From: AC-37 sp035275105
Lineage (GTDB): Bacteria > Actinomycetota > Thermoleophilia > Solirubrobacterales > Thermoleophilaceae
Assembly: GCA_035275105.1 (NCBI GenBank)
Contig: DATENL010000138.1
Coordinates: forward strand, 1 to 16,908
DNA length: 16,908 nt
Direction of reading: 5' to 3'
Positions within the stretch are counted from its first letter, which is position 1, and each line of letters opens with the position of its first letter. The translations under genes and the position numbers were made by a program. The notes under the pieces are model-generated. The model saw only the letters and a program-made list of their open reading frames with translations, did not search any database and was not told where the DNA came from. Below, piece by piece: positions 6,958-14,471 of the stretch.

Positions 6958-7212
6958 CTACACCGCTATGTAGCCGTCCCCAATGTCCGGCCAGGGCTCT
7001 CCCGCGGGTTCCTCCTCGAAGGGGTCCCGGCTCAGGGTCTCCTTTCGCACCACGCGAAAGTCCTCGACGCCGTTCGTAGTGAGCGCTCGCACGAAGGCGT
7101 AGAGCTCGTCGTCGTTGACGTTGAAGACCCGGTGGCGGAACTCGTCGTCGGGGTCGATGACCACGTCCCAGCCGGGCCGGACCGCGCTCGCCCTCTGTCT
7201 CTCCTCGCTCAT
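6958..7212 (-). CDS. Hypothetical 84-residue acidic protein
   Basis: I do not recognise this protein. It starts at ATG 7212 and ends at TAG 6960-6958. It is acidic and has no signal peptide or membrane segment. Residues 15-62 (WDVVIDPDDEFRHRVFNVND, then DDELYAFVRALTTNGVEDFRVV) look like a small alpha/beta domain; the tail FEEEPAGEPWPDIGDGYIAV is Pro/Glu-rich. GGGGA lies about 12 nt before the ATG and GAGGAGA falls just inside the gene, so the start is not certain. It is lower in G+C than the neighbouring operons and stands alone between a terminator-like hairpin and a repeat-rich gap. No function is proposed. Confidence 0.6.
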   Translation of the reverse strand: MSEERQRASAVRPGWDVVIDPDDEFRHRVFNVNDDELYAFVRALTTNGVEDFRVVRKETLSRDPFEEEPAGEPWPDIGDGYIAV

Positions 7213-7296
7213 TGCAGAGCGTCATTCCCCGCACATCCGTTTTTATTGATCTGCGGCGGCTGGGTGGTGCAGGGCGCTGTTGCAAGCCCGCGGAAT

Positions 7297-7324
7297 GGGG
7301 GAAGTGGGGCCGTCGCGGGTGGGG
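7297..7324 (+). other. Potential G-quadruplex
   Basis: Four G-runs on the plus strand, 5-4-3-4 long (7297-7301, 7306-7309, 7317-7319, 7321-7324), with loops of 4, 7 and 1 bases, satisfy the usual G3+N1-7 rule. In a genome this G-rich it may be chance. Confidence 0.45.
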
Positions 7325-7379
7325 TCGATCTCGGCCGGATGGTGGGGGGCTGAGATCCCGGCGGGCGGCGACGGAGGTG

Positions 7380-7421
7380 AACGTCCAAAAACCGACGCTA
7401 TGGGGTCGGGAAATGGACGTT
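7380..7421. repeat. Inverted repeat copy 1, AACGTCCA ... TGGACGTT
   Basis: AACGTCCA (7380-7387) and TGGACGTT (7414-7421) are exact inverted 8-mers with 26 bases between. The inner edges are A-rich (AAAA after the left arm, AAA before the right). The centre can form CCGAC/GTCGG. The same arms with the same 26-base gap recur 114 bases downstream. Confidence 0.7.
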
Positions 7422-7491
7422 GGAGTTGGGGCTGACGATCCGCGGGTGCGGCGAGCCGCCTCGGCTCAGTTCGCTGGCGGGACGGAAACGG

Positions 7492-7537
7492 CGAACGTCC
7501 AAAACGCATGGCGACAGGCATCCAAAATGGACGTTCG
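7492..7537. repeat. Inverted repeat copy 2, CGAACGTCCA ... TGGACGTTCG
   Basis: The arms are 10 bp and exact: CGAACGTCCA (7492-7501) and TGGACGTTCG (7528-7537). The core 8-mers keep the same 26-base separation as copy 1 and again have A-runs on both inner edges, while the middle sequence differs. Conserved arms and spacing with a free centre suggest a protein-binding or recombination site, or a dispersed repeat family. Confidence 0.7.
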
Positions 7538-7579
7538 ACTCGGGCCGCGGGCCGCGGCGCCCACGACCGCCCGCACCCC

Positions 7580-9373
7580 CTACTCCCCCCGCGGCCTCAG
7601 GTAGCTGGTCCCCGCGCCCTTCTCCAACCCGCGCGTGCCCAGCGGGAACACCGGCACCCGGCCGGTCCTCTGCACGCAGTCGCGCAGCCGGTACAGCCGC
7701 ACCTCCGGACCGGGCCTATGAAATGCGGTCGGGTAGTAGTTGTACGAGAAGTCGTAGTGCAGCGGCACCGGCCCGCGCCCGCGGTCGTACGGCCGCACGC
7801 GCAGCACCGGCGTCGACTCCGCCTCCAGCCTCCTGTAGTACGCCAGCGCCTCCGGCAGCGCGGCGTTCTCGGCCCGCCCGCGGATCACGCTCATCGTCGC
7901 GACCAGGCAGAACCCGGTTCGCCGGTAGTCGTCGATCAACCCCGGCCGCAGCGTGTTCGCGTACGTCGAGTTCGTCCCCTCGGGCGCGTCCGCTCCGGCC
8001 TGCCGCCGGATGTCCCGGATGAAGCCGCGGATGAACTGCTTGCGCCGGGTCGCATCGCCGGGGATGTCGTAGTAGGTGTCGGGCACCGCCGGCTCGATCA
8101 CGACCCGCAGCCCCTGCGGGTAGCGGCCGACCAGGTAGTCGCGCAGCACCTGCCGCGTGTCCTCCCGGCCGATTACCTCTGACGTCCGCAGATCGGCGGC
8201 AAGCGGCTGCACGAGCACGGCGGTGACGACGGCCGCGCCCACCAGCGCCTGCACCACCACCGCCGCACGCACCCGCTGCGCCAGCCACACGATCGCCACG
8301 CCGGCGAGCAGCGCGAGCACGGGGTACATCGGCAGCATCCAGCGCCCGAAGTAGCGCGACTGCATCCCCATGTACAGGAAGAGCGCGATCGGGAACAGCA
8401 CCAGGAGCAGCCCGCGCAGCCGGTCGCGCCTCAGCTCGAGCACCGCGCCCGCCACGGCCGCGGCGATCGCCGCCCAGCCGAACCCCCACGTGAAGCTCTT
8501 CAGGTAGTAGACGAACCCGCCCTCCTGCGACTGCCCGAGCTTCGCCGTCCCGCCCGCGGCGTTCGCCTGGTTCTTGATCTGGTAGAGCGCGCCGACCGGG
8601 TGCACGAAGAAGTAGGGCGTCGTGATCGCGAACACCGCCACGAGCGCGACGCCCAGGAAGACGAGCCCCCTCAGCGCCTCGCGCCGCAGGAGCGCGCCCT
8701 GCTCCCGCCACAGCCGCAGCCCGCCGGCCACGATCGCCGGCACGATCACCAGCCCGGCCGTGTACTTGAACCCCACGGCGAGCCCGGCCGCCGCTCCCGC
8801 GAGCACGTAGTCGCGCCGCAGCCCGCGCTCGTGGATCCGCAGGGCCCCCCAGAGCGACAGCGCGACGGGCACGAACGTCCCGACGTCCGTCACCGCGATC
8901 CGCGAGTACGTGACGGGCAGGAACGCGAACGTCAGGAGCGTCGCCGCCACCAGCCCCACCGCCGTGCCCCACACCTTCCGGCCGACCCAGAACACGACGC
9001 CCGCGCCGGCCATCGCCAGCACGGCCGCGAGCCCGCGCGTGAGCTCGAAGATCGGCGTGTCGTCGGCCGCGAACTGGCGGATCACCGTGCCGCGGTCGAG
9101 GTCCACGCCGAGGATCCCGTAAACGCCGCGCAGGGCCAGGTAGCAGAGGTACGTGAACCCCGACGGGTTCTGGTAGTAGCCCGGGTCGAAGTCCTCCCCG
9201 AACATCGTCACGGCCCGGTTGGTGAAGTGCGTCGCCTCGTCGTAGTTGTAGACGAACGGCAGCCCGTACCCGTTGTTCCGCAGGCGCAGCCAGAAGCCGA
9301 AAACGCCGATCAGGAGCAGCACGACGGCAGCCGCTATTCCGGCACGCGAAAGCGCGCCGCGGGGGGCTCGCAT
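7580..9373 (-). CDS. GT39/ArnT-like membrane glycosyltransferase
   Basis: A 597-residue integral membrane protein: first helix about 9-29 (RAGIAAAVVLLLIGVFGFWL), then YNYDEATHF (43-50) with the Asp-Glu pair typical of the first extracellular loop of GT39/PMT-type GT-C enzymes, then about ten further hydrophobic segments to near residue 405 and a soluble C-terminal domain of about 190 residues. The family uses lipid-phosphate sugars on the outer face of the membrane; donor and acceptor are unknown. I chose ATG 9373 over an in-frame GTG at 9424: a TAACCT hexamer ends 8 nt before ATG 9373, matching the leaderless pattern of the window, and the longer form would start inside the 9414-9433 palindrome. 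It is divergent from ribD. It may modify the glycan made by the 976-4586 operon; that is a guess. Confidence 0.85.
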   Translation of the reverse strand: MRAPRGALSRAGIAAAVVLLLIGVFGFWLRLRNNGYGLPFVYNYDEATHFTNRAVTMFGEDFDPGYYQNPSGFTYLCYLALRGVYGILGVDLDRGTVIRQFAADDTPIFELTRGLAAVLAMAGAGVVFWVGRKVWGTAVGLVAATLLTFAFLPVTYSRIAVTDVGTFVPVALSLWGALRIHERGLRRDYVLAGAAAGLAVGFKYTAGLVIVPAIVAGGLRLWREQGALLRREALRGLVFLGVALVAVFAITTPYFFVHPVGALYQIKNQANAAGGTAKLGQSQEGGFVYYLKSFTWGFGWAAIAAAVAGAVLELRRDRLRGLLLVLFPIALFLYMGMQSRYFGRWMLPMYPVLALLAGVAIVWLAQRVRAAVVVQALVGAAVVTAVLVQPLAADLRTSEVIGREDTRQVLRDYLVGRYPQGLRVVIEPAVPDTYYDIPGDATRRKQFIRGFIRDIRRQAGADAPEGTNSTYANTLRPGLIDDYRRTGFCLVATMSVIRGRAENAALPEALAYYRRLEAESTPVLRVRPYDRGRGPVPLHYDFSYNYYPTAFHRPGPEVRLYRLRDCVQRTGRVPVFPLGTRGLEKGAGTSYLRPRGE

Positions 9374-9381
9374 GGCGCGGG

Positions 9382-9387
9382 AGGTTA
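9382..9387 (-). promoter_or_regulatory. Putative -10 (TAACCT) of the GT39 gene
   Basis: On the minus strand TAACCT ends 8 nt before ATG 9373, and there is no Shine-Dalgarno sequence. It supports a leaderless transcript and decides the start codon. No clear -35. Confidence 0.4.
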
Positions 9388-9413
9388 GCGTCGGCCGCGA
9401 CCCCCACTGGTAG

Positions 9414-9433
9414 AGTTGACTCACGAGTCAACT
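9414..9433. promoter_or_regulatory. 20-bp palindrome upstream of ribD, probable operator
   Basis: AGTTGACTCACGAGTCAACT has 9-bp perfect arms (AGTTGACTC/GAGTCAACT) around a 2-base centre. It lies 21 bases before ATG of ribD and 40 bases from ATG of the divergent GT39 gene. A TAGAGT hexamer (9411-9416) overlaps its left edge and would put the transcription start near its centre. This geometry fits a dimeric repressor site (MarR- or TetR-like sites have this form); the regulator is not in the window. No FMN riboswitch (RFN element) fits in the 81-base gap. Confidence 0.6.
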
Positions 9434-9454
9434 TTCGATCGAGGACCGGCCAGA

Positions 9455-10579
<1,125 letters not shown>

Positions 10580-10580
10580 C

Positions 10581-11168
10581 TTGTTCACTGGTCTCGTTGA
10601 GGCGACCGGCAAGGTGAGCGCCGTCGAGCCCGACGGCGACGGCGCGCGCATCGCGGTGGCGACCGCGCTGGCCGGCCAGCTCGGCGCCGGGGACTCCGTG
10701 GCCGTCAACGGCGTCTGCCTCACGGCGGTCGGCGTCGACGGCGAGGGCTTCAGCGCCGACGTGATGGCCGAGACCCTCCGCCGCTCCTCGCTCGGCCCGC
10801 TCGAGGCGGGCGACCTGGTGAACGTCGAGCTGCCGGTGCGCGCCGGCGCGCCGCTCGGCGGCCACATCGTGCAGGGACACGTGGACGGCACCGGCACCGT
10901 CGGAGGCGTCCGCGAGGAGGGCCTCGCGCGCGTCGTGCGGATCGAGTGCGCACCCGAGCTGCTGCGGTACGTGGTCGAGAAGGGGTCGATCGCCGTCGAC
11001 GGCGTGTCGCTGACGGTCGCGGCCGTGGACGGCGACGGCTTCGACGTCTCGCTGATCCCCGAGACGCTCGAGCGCACGACGCTCGGCATGACCGCGCCGG
11101 GCCGGATCGTGAACCTCGAGGTGGACGTGCTCGCCAAGTACGTCGAGAAGCTGGTGACGCGCGCGTGA
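10581..11168 (+). CDS. ribE: Riboflavin synthase alpha chain
   Basis: A 195-residue protein with the invariant N-terminus MFTGLVE and the internal duplication of two lumazine-binding domains: the first ends around GHIVQGHVDGTG (residues 95-106), the second includes YVVEKGSIAVDGVSLTV. It dismutates two 6,7-dimethyl-8-ribityllumazine molecules into riboflavin and the pyrimidine precursor. The start must be TTG 10581 because MFTG is conserved; GGAG lies about 7 nt upstream inside the end of ribD. The stop overlaps the ribBA start as GTGA. Length and motifs are complete, so it should be active. Confidence 0.95.
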   Translation: MFTGLVEATGKVSAVEPDGDGARIAVATALAGQLGAGDSVAVNGVCLTAVGVDGEGFSADVMAETLRRSSLGPLEAGDLVNVELPVRAGAPLGGHIVQGHVDGTGTVGGVREEGLARVVRIECAPELLRYVVEKGSIAVDGVSLTVAAVDGDGFDVSLIPETLERTTLGMTAPGRIVNLEVDVLAKYVEKLVTRA

Positions 11169-12496
11169 ACGCGCCGTTCAGCACCGTCGAGCAGGCGCTC
11201 GAGGACGTCCGCGCCGGGCGGATGGTCGTGGTCTGCGACGCCGAGGACCGCGAGAACGAGGGCGACCTCGTGATGGCGGCCCAGTTCGCCACCCCCGAGG
11301 CGATCGACTTCATGGCCCGCGAGGCGCGCGGCCTCGTCTGCCTCGCGCTGACCCCCGAACGCTGCGACGAGCTCGGCCTCGAGGTGATGGCGGCCAAGAA
11401 CGAGTCGCCGTTCCAGGGGGCGTTCGACGTGACGATCGGGGCCCGCGGAGAGGCCGACCGCGCCCACACCGTCCAGGTCGCGCTCGACCCCGCCACCAAG
11501 CCGGGCGACCTCGTGCAGCCGGGCCACCTGGTCCCGCTCAAGGCAAAGCCGGGCGGCGTGCTCGAGCGCACCGGCCAGACCGAGGCCGCCGTCGACCTCG
11601 CCCGGCTCGCCGGACTCAACCCGTCCGGGGTCCTCTGCGAGGTGATGAACGACGACGGGACGATGGCGCGCGTCCCCGACCTCGTCGGCTTCTGCCAGCG
11701 CCACGGCCTGCGGATGATCACGGTCGCCGACCTGATCGCGTACCGGCGCCGACACGACAAGCTCGTCGAGCGCGTGGTCGAGGCGCGGCTGCCGACCGAG
11801 TTCGGCGAGTTCAACGTCGTCGGCTTCCGCTCGCTGGTGGACGACAAGCACCACGTGGCGATGGTCAAGGGCGACGTGTCCGGCGCGGACGACGTCCTCG
11901 TCCGGGTCCACTCGGAGTGCCTCACCGGGGACGTGTTCCACTCGCTTCGCTGCGACTGCGGCCAGCAGCTCGAGAGCGCGCTGGAGCTGATCGAGGAGGA
12001 GGGCCGCGGCGTGCTCCTCTACCTCGCGCAGGAGGGCCGCGGGATCGGGCTGCTCAACAAGCTGCGCGCCTACAAGCTCCAGGAGGAGGGCCTCGACACG
12101 GTCGACGCCAACCTCGAGCTCGGCCTGCCCGCGGACCTGCGCGACTACGGGATCGGCGCCCAGATCCTCGTGGACCTCGGGCTGTCGTCGATCCGGCTGT
12201 TGACGAACAACCCGAAGAAGATCGTCGGGCTCGAGGGCTACGGCCTGCGCGTGACCGACCAGCTGCCGATCGCGCACGCGGCCGGCGAGCACAACCGCGC
12301 CTACCTGCGGGCGAAGCGCGACCGGCTCGGTCACCTGCTCCACCACCAGGGGCTCGCGCTCGACGAGGAGATGATCCACGAGGAGCGCGTGCAGGATCGG
12401 GCCCGCGGCCGGACGGGCGCCGGGCGCGGCGGCCCGGGTCAGCGGCCGGGCTCTGGCGGCACGGACCCCGATCGCACGCGGGAGCCGCGTGGCTGA
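11165..12496 (+). CDS. ribBA: RibBA fusion: degenerate DHBP synthase domain plus GTP cyclohydrolase II
   Basis: A 443-residue protein starting at GTG 11165 (GTGA overlap with ribE). Residues 1-200 are the RibB (DHBP synthase) domain: DRENEGDL (28-35) is kept, but compared with E. coli RibB about seven residues including the TTGxSA loop are missing between FDVTIGARGE (87-96) and ADRA, FTV has become FDV, and the metal-binding His of GHTE is Gln138 (RTGQTE). The RibA domain (about 205-392) looks intact: zinc ligands Cys252, Cys263 and Cys265 in SECLTGDVFHSLRCDCG, RGIGL (292-296), DLRDYGIGAQ (324-333) and RLLTNNPKK (344-352). A tail of about 50 Gly/Arg/Pro-rich residues follows and overlaps the ribH start by 8 nt. 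Predicted: GTP cyclohydrolase II active, DHBP synthase doubtful. Confidence 0.92.
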   Translation: MNAPFSTVEQALEDVRAGRMVVVCDAEDRENEGDLVMAAQFATPEAIDFMAREARGLVCLALTPERCDELGLEVMAAKNESPFQGAFDVTIGARGEADRAHTVQVALDPATKPGDLVQPGHLVPLKAKPGGVLERTGQTEAAVDLARLAGLNPSGVLCEVMNDDGTMARVPDLVGFCQRHGLRMITVADLIAYRRRHDKLVERVVEARLPTEFGEFNVVGFRSLVDDKHHVAMVKGDVSGADDVLVRVHSECLTGDVFHSLRCDCGQQLESALELIEEEGRGVLLYLAQEGRGIGLLNKLRAYKLQEEGLDTVDANLELGLPADLRDYGIGAQILVDLGLSSIRLLTNNPKKIVGLEGYGLRVTDQLPIAHAAGEHNRAYLRAKRDRLGHLLHHQGLALDEEMIHEERVQDRARGRTGAGRGGPGQRPGSGGTDPDRTREPRG

Positions 12497-12920
12497 TCCG
12501 GTCTTCGCGATCGTCGTCGCGCGCTTCTACGACGACCTCGCCGACCGCCTGATCGACGGCGCCCAGCGAGTGTTCGCGCAGGCGGGCGCGGGCCCCGCGG
12601 ACGTGCACCCGGTGCCCGGGGCGTTCGAGCTGCCGCTGGCGGCCCGCTACTGCGCCGAGTCCGGCCGCTACGCCGGGGTCGCCTGCCTGGGCGCGGTCAT
12701 CCGCGGCGAGACCGACCACTACGACTACGTCTGCTCGGAGGCGGCGAGCGGGATCGCCCGCGTCGGTCTCGACACGGGCGTGCCGTGCGCGTTCGGCGTG
12801 CTCACCGTCGACGACATGGAACAGGCGCTGGCGCGCGCCGGCGGCGGCAAGCGCCACACGGGCGAGGACGCCGCGCGCGCGGTCCTGCGGATGGCCGAGC
12901 TCCGCCGGGAGCTCTCCTGA
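12489..12920 (+). CDS. ribH: 6,7-dimethyl-8-ribityllumazine synthase
   Basis: A 143-residue protein. VPGAFELP (42-49) and GAVIRGETDHYDYVC (68-82) are the substrate-binding motifs; His77 matches the catalytic His of the family, and FGVLTVDDMEQALARAGG (102-119) is the conserved C-terminal half. It condenses the ribitylaminouracil with 3,4-dihydroxy-2-butanone 4-phosphate, and the family forms pentamers or 60-mers. The start is GTG 12489 with GGGAG just upstream; it overlaps the ribBA tail by 8 nt. It is a little shorter than usual (about 150-160), mainly at the ends, and looks functional. The stop overlaps a CTG start of the next gene. Confidence 0.95.
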   Translation: MADPVFAIVVARFYDDLADRLIDGAQRVFAQAGAGPADVHPVPGAFELPLAARYCAESGRYAGVACLGAVIRGETDHYDYVCSEAASGIARVGLDTGVPCAFGVLTVDDMEQALARAGGGKRHTGEDAARAVLRMAELRRELS

Positions 12921-13945
12921 GCGCCGAGCCGGTCAACCTCTGGAGCGATACCCAGACGCGCCCGAGCGACGCGATGCGGCGCGCGATCGCGGCCGCGGAG
13001 GTGGGCGACGAGCAGCGCGGGCTCGACCCGACGGTGAAGCTGCTCGAGGAGCGCGTGGCCGACCTCCTGGGACACGAGGCGGCGCTGTTCCTGCCGTCCG
13101 GGACGATGTGCAACCAGATCGGCCTTCGGCTCCACGTGCGCCCGGGCGAGGCCGTCGTCCTGCACCGCACAGCACACCCGATCGTCGCGGAGGCCGGTGG
13201 TCCCGCGGCCCACGCGGGCGCGATGATCGTCGCGCTCGACGGTGACGGCGGCATGTTCGAGGCTGGTGACGTCGAGGCCGCCCTGAGCCGCCCCGGCGAC
13301 CGCTACTCAGCCCGCTCCGCGCTGGTGTGCGTCGAGCAGACGACAAACATGGGCGGCGGCCGGGTCTGGCCGCTCGGGCGGATCGAGGCCGTGGTCGCGG
13401 CGGCGCGAGCGGCGGGCCTGCGCGCGCACCTCGACGGGGCGCGGCTGATGAACGCGAGCGTCGCCGCGGGTGTCGAGCCGCGCGAGTACGCCGCCCGGTT
13501 CGACACCGCCTGGATCGACTTCTCGAAGGGACTCGGCGCGCCGGTCGGCGCCTGCCTGGCCGGCTCGTCGGAGCTGATCGGCGAGGCCTGGCGACTCAAG
13601 CAGATGATGGGCGGCGCACTGCGGCAGGCCGGCATCGTCGCCGCCGCCGCGCTCTACGCGCTCGACCACAACGTCGAGCGGCTCGCCGAGGACCACGCCA
13701 ACGCGCGCCTGCTCGCCGAGGGACTGGCCGAGCTGCCGGCGGTGACGATCGACGCCGGCAAGGTCGAGTCGAACATCGTCTTCTTCGAGGTCGGAGACGC
13801 GCCGGCGCGAGCCGCGGAGCTCCAGGCCGCGGGGGTCGACGTGAGCGCGTTCGGGCCGCGGCGGATCCGCGCCGTGACCCATCTCGACGTCGACCGCGCC
13901 GGCATCGAGCGCGCGCTCGAGGTCATGCGGCGCGTCTTGCGCTGA
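12917..13945 (+). CDS. Threonine-aldolase-like PLP enzyme (beta-eliminating lyase family)
   Basis: A 342-residue fold-type I PLP enzyme. The start of the family core, NLWSDTQTRPSDAMRRAI (7-24), is followed by SGTMCNQI (61-68), an EAGG stretch (91-95), HLDGAR (171-176, Asp173 for the PLP nitrogen) and DFSKGLGAPVGA (201-212, Lys204 as Schiff-base Lys). Low-specificity L-threonine aldolases cleave threonine or allo-threonine to glycine and acetaldehyde; the usual GDDVYGEDPT is GDEQRGLDPT here, so substrate may differ. The only in-frame start that keeps the conserved N-terminus is CTG 12917, overlapping ribH stop as CTGA with GGGAG upstream; the next ATG (12974) would remove the motif. Last but one gene of the riboflavin operon; its link to flavin synthesis is unclear. 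Confidence 0.85.
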   Translation: MSAEPVNLWSDTQTRPSDAMRRAIAAAEVGDEQRGLDPTVKLLEERVADLLGHEAALFLPSGTMCNQIGLRLHVRPGEAVVLHRTAHPIVAEAGGPAAHAGAMIVALDGDGGMFEAGDVEAALSRPGDRYSARSALVCVEQTTNMGGGRVWPLGRIEAVVAAARAAGLRAHLDGARLMNASVAAGVEPREYAARFDTAWIDFSKGLGAPVGACLAGSSELIGEAWRLKQMMGGALRQAGIVAAAALYALDHNVERLAEDHANARLLAEGLAELPAVTIDAGKVESNIVFFEVGDAPARAAELQAAGVDVSAFGPRRIRAVTHLDVDRAGIERALEVMRRVLR

Positions 13946-14403
13946 TGGGCGCGGTCGAGGGCCTGTTCGTCGTCGGCGCCACGGGCGCCGACCGCGACGC
14001 GGTCGAGCACGTGCGGGTGGTCGCCGGCCGCGGGCCCGAGGGCGATCGCCACTTCCGCGCGCCCGGCGCGCCGCCGAACGAGGAGGGCATGGGTCGCGAC
14101 CTTACGCTGATCGAGGCCGAGGCGCTCGAGGCGCTCGCCGGCGCCGGGATCGAGCTCGAGCCCGGCGAGCACCTGCGCAACGTGGTCACCCGGGACGTGC
14201 GGCTGGACGACCTGATCGGCAAGCCGTTCCGAGTCGGCGGCGTGCGCTGCGTCGGCGTCGAGCCGTGCCACCCGTGCCGCCGGCTCGAGCGCCACACCGG
14301 ACGGCGCGGCCTGCTGAAGGGGCTCGCCGGCCGCGGCGGGCTGCGCGCCGACGTCGTGCGCGGCGGCGAGATCGCCGTCGGAGACGCCGTCGAGCCGGTC
14401 TAG
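13945..14403 (+). CDS. MOSC-domain protein
   Basis: A 152-residue protein, essentially a lone MOSC domain. Visible features: GPEGDRHFR (30-38), RDLTLIEAEALEAL (51-64), GEHLRNVVTRDVRLDDLIGKPFRVGGVRC (a long conserved core, 74-102) and EPCHPCRRLE (106-115) with Cys108 and Cys111, the position of the conserved MOSC Cys. Family knowledge: MOSC proteins bind molybdenum cofactor or carry sulfur (MOCOS C-terminus, YiiM, YcbX); the substrate here is unknown. The start ATG 13945 shares one base with the preceding stop (TGATG), so it is coupled to the PLP gene. It is the last gene of the operon; the tandem palindromic repeat starts two bases after its stop. Confidence 0.85.
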   Translation: MGAVEGLFVVGATGADRDAVEHVRVVAGRGPEGDRHFRAPGAPPNEEGMGRDLTLIEAEALEALAGAGIELEPGEHLRNVVTRDVRLDDLIGKPFRVGGVRCVGVEPCHPCRRLERHTGRRGLLKGLAGRGGLRADVVRGGEIAVGDAVEPV

Positions 14404-14404
14404 T

Positions 14405-14456
14405 GCAACAAGTGGCCTGGCCCCTGTTGCGCAACAAGTGGCCTGGCCCCTGTTGC
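14405..14456. repeat. Exact tandem duplication of a 26-nt imperfect palindrome
   Basis: Two identical 26-base units, 14405-14430 and 14431-14456, abut without a spacer. Each begins GCAACAAGTGG and ends CCCCTGTTGC; GCAACA pairs with TGTTGC and the centre is GGCCTGGCC, so each can fold alone. The junction makes the perfect 12-base palindrome TGTTGCGCAACA. They lie between the convergent stops of the MOSC gene and the DUF2269-like gene. They may act as a bidirectional terminator or be copies of a REP-like dispersed repeat. Confidence 0.75.
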
Positions 14457-14471
14457 GGCGCGGATTGCCTG

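Larger units (their letters stand above)
7213..7579. other. 367-base non-coding gap with G4 motif and inverted repeats
   Basis: No convincing gene is present; the open frames here are Pro/Arg-rich shadows. The stretch holds, in order, an A/T-rich patch TTTTTATTGAT (7231-7241) upstream of the 84-residue gene, a G-quadruplex motif (7297-7324), two copies of an inverted repeat with arms AACGTCCA/TGGACGTT (7380-7421 and 7494-7535), and a weak GC hairpin GCCGC/GCGGC (7544-7558) about 20 bases past the GT39 stop that may help end that transcript. Confidence 0.6.

Noticed and set aside
7243..7521. Minus-strand open frame of 92 residues in the gap
   Set aside because: Pro/Arg-rich composition, overlaps the G4 and repeats, and shows no motif; treated as a shadow.
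7379..7536. Transposon bounded by GAACGTCCA terminal repeats
   Set aside because: The outer 9-mers are inverted, but no target-site duplication or transposase is seen and the internal arms give a simpler paired-site reading.
7380..7537. CRISPR array
   Set aside because: The repeated 8-mers are inverted pairs with a fixed 26-base gap, only two pairs, and no cas genes are nearby.
9374..9424. Longer GT39 protein starting at GTG 9424
   Set aside because: The extra residues are not hydrophobic or conserved-looking, the start lies in the palindrome, and ATG 9373 has its own TAACCT element.
9416..9454. Longer ribD starting at TTG 9416
   Set aside because: This start lies inside the palindrome and lacks a ribosome-binding site, while ATG 9455 has GAGGA at good spacing and gives a normal N-terminus.
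9374..9454. FMN riboswitch upstream of ribD
   Set aside because: The gap is only 81 bases and none of the RFN conserved stretches are visible.
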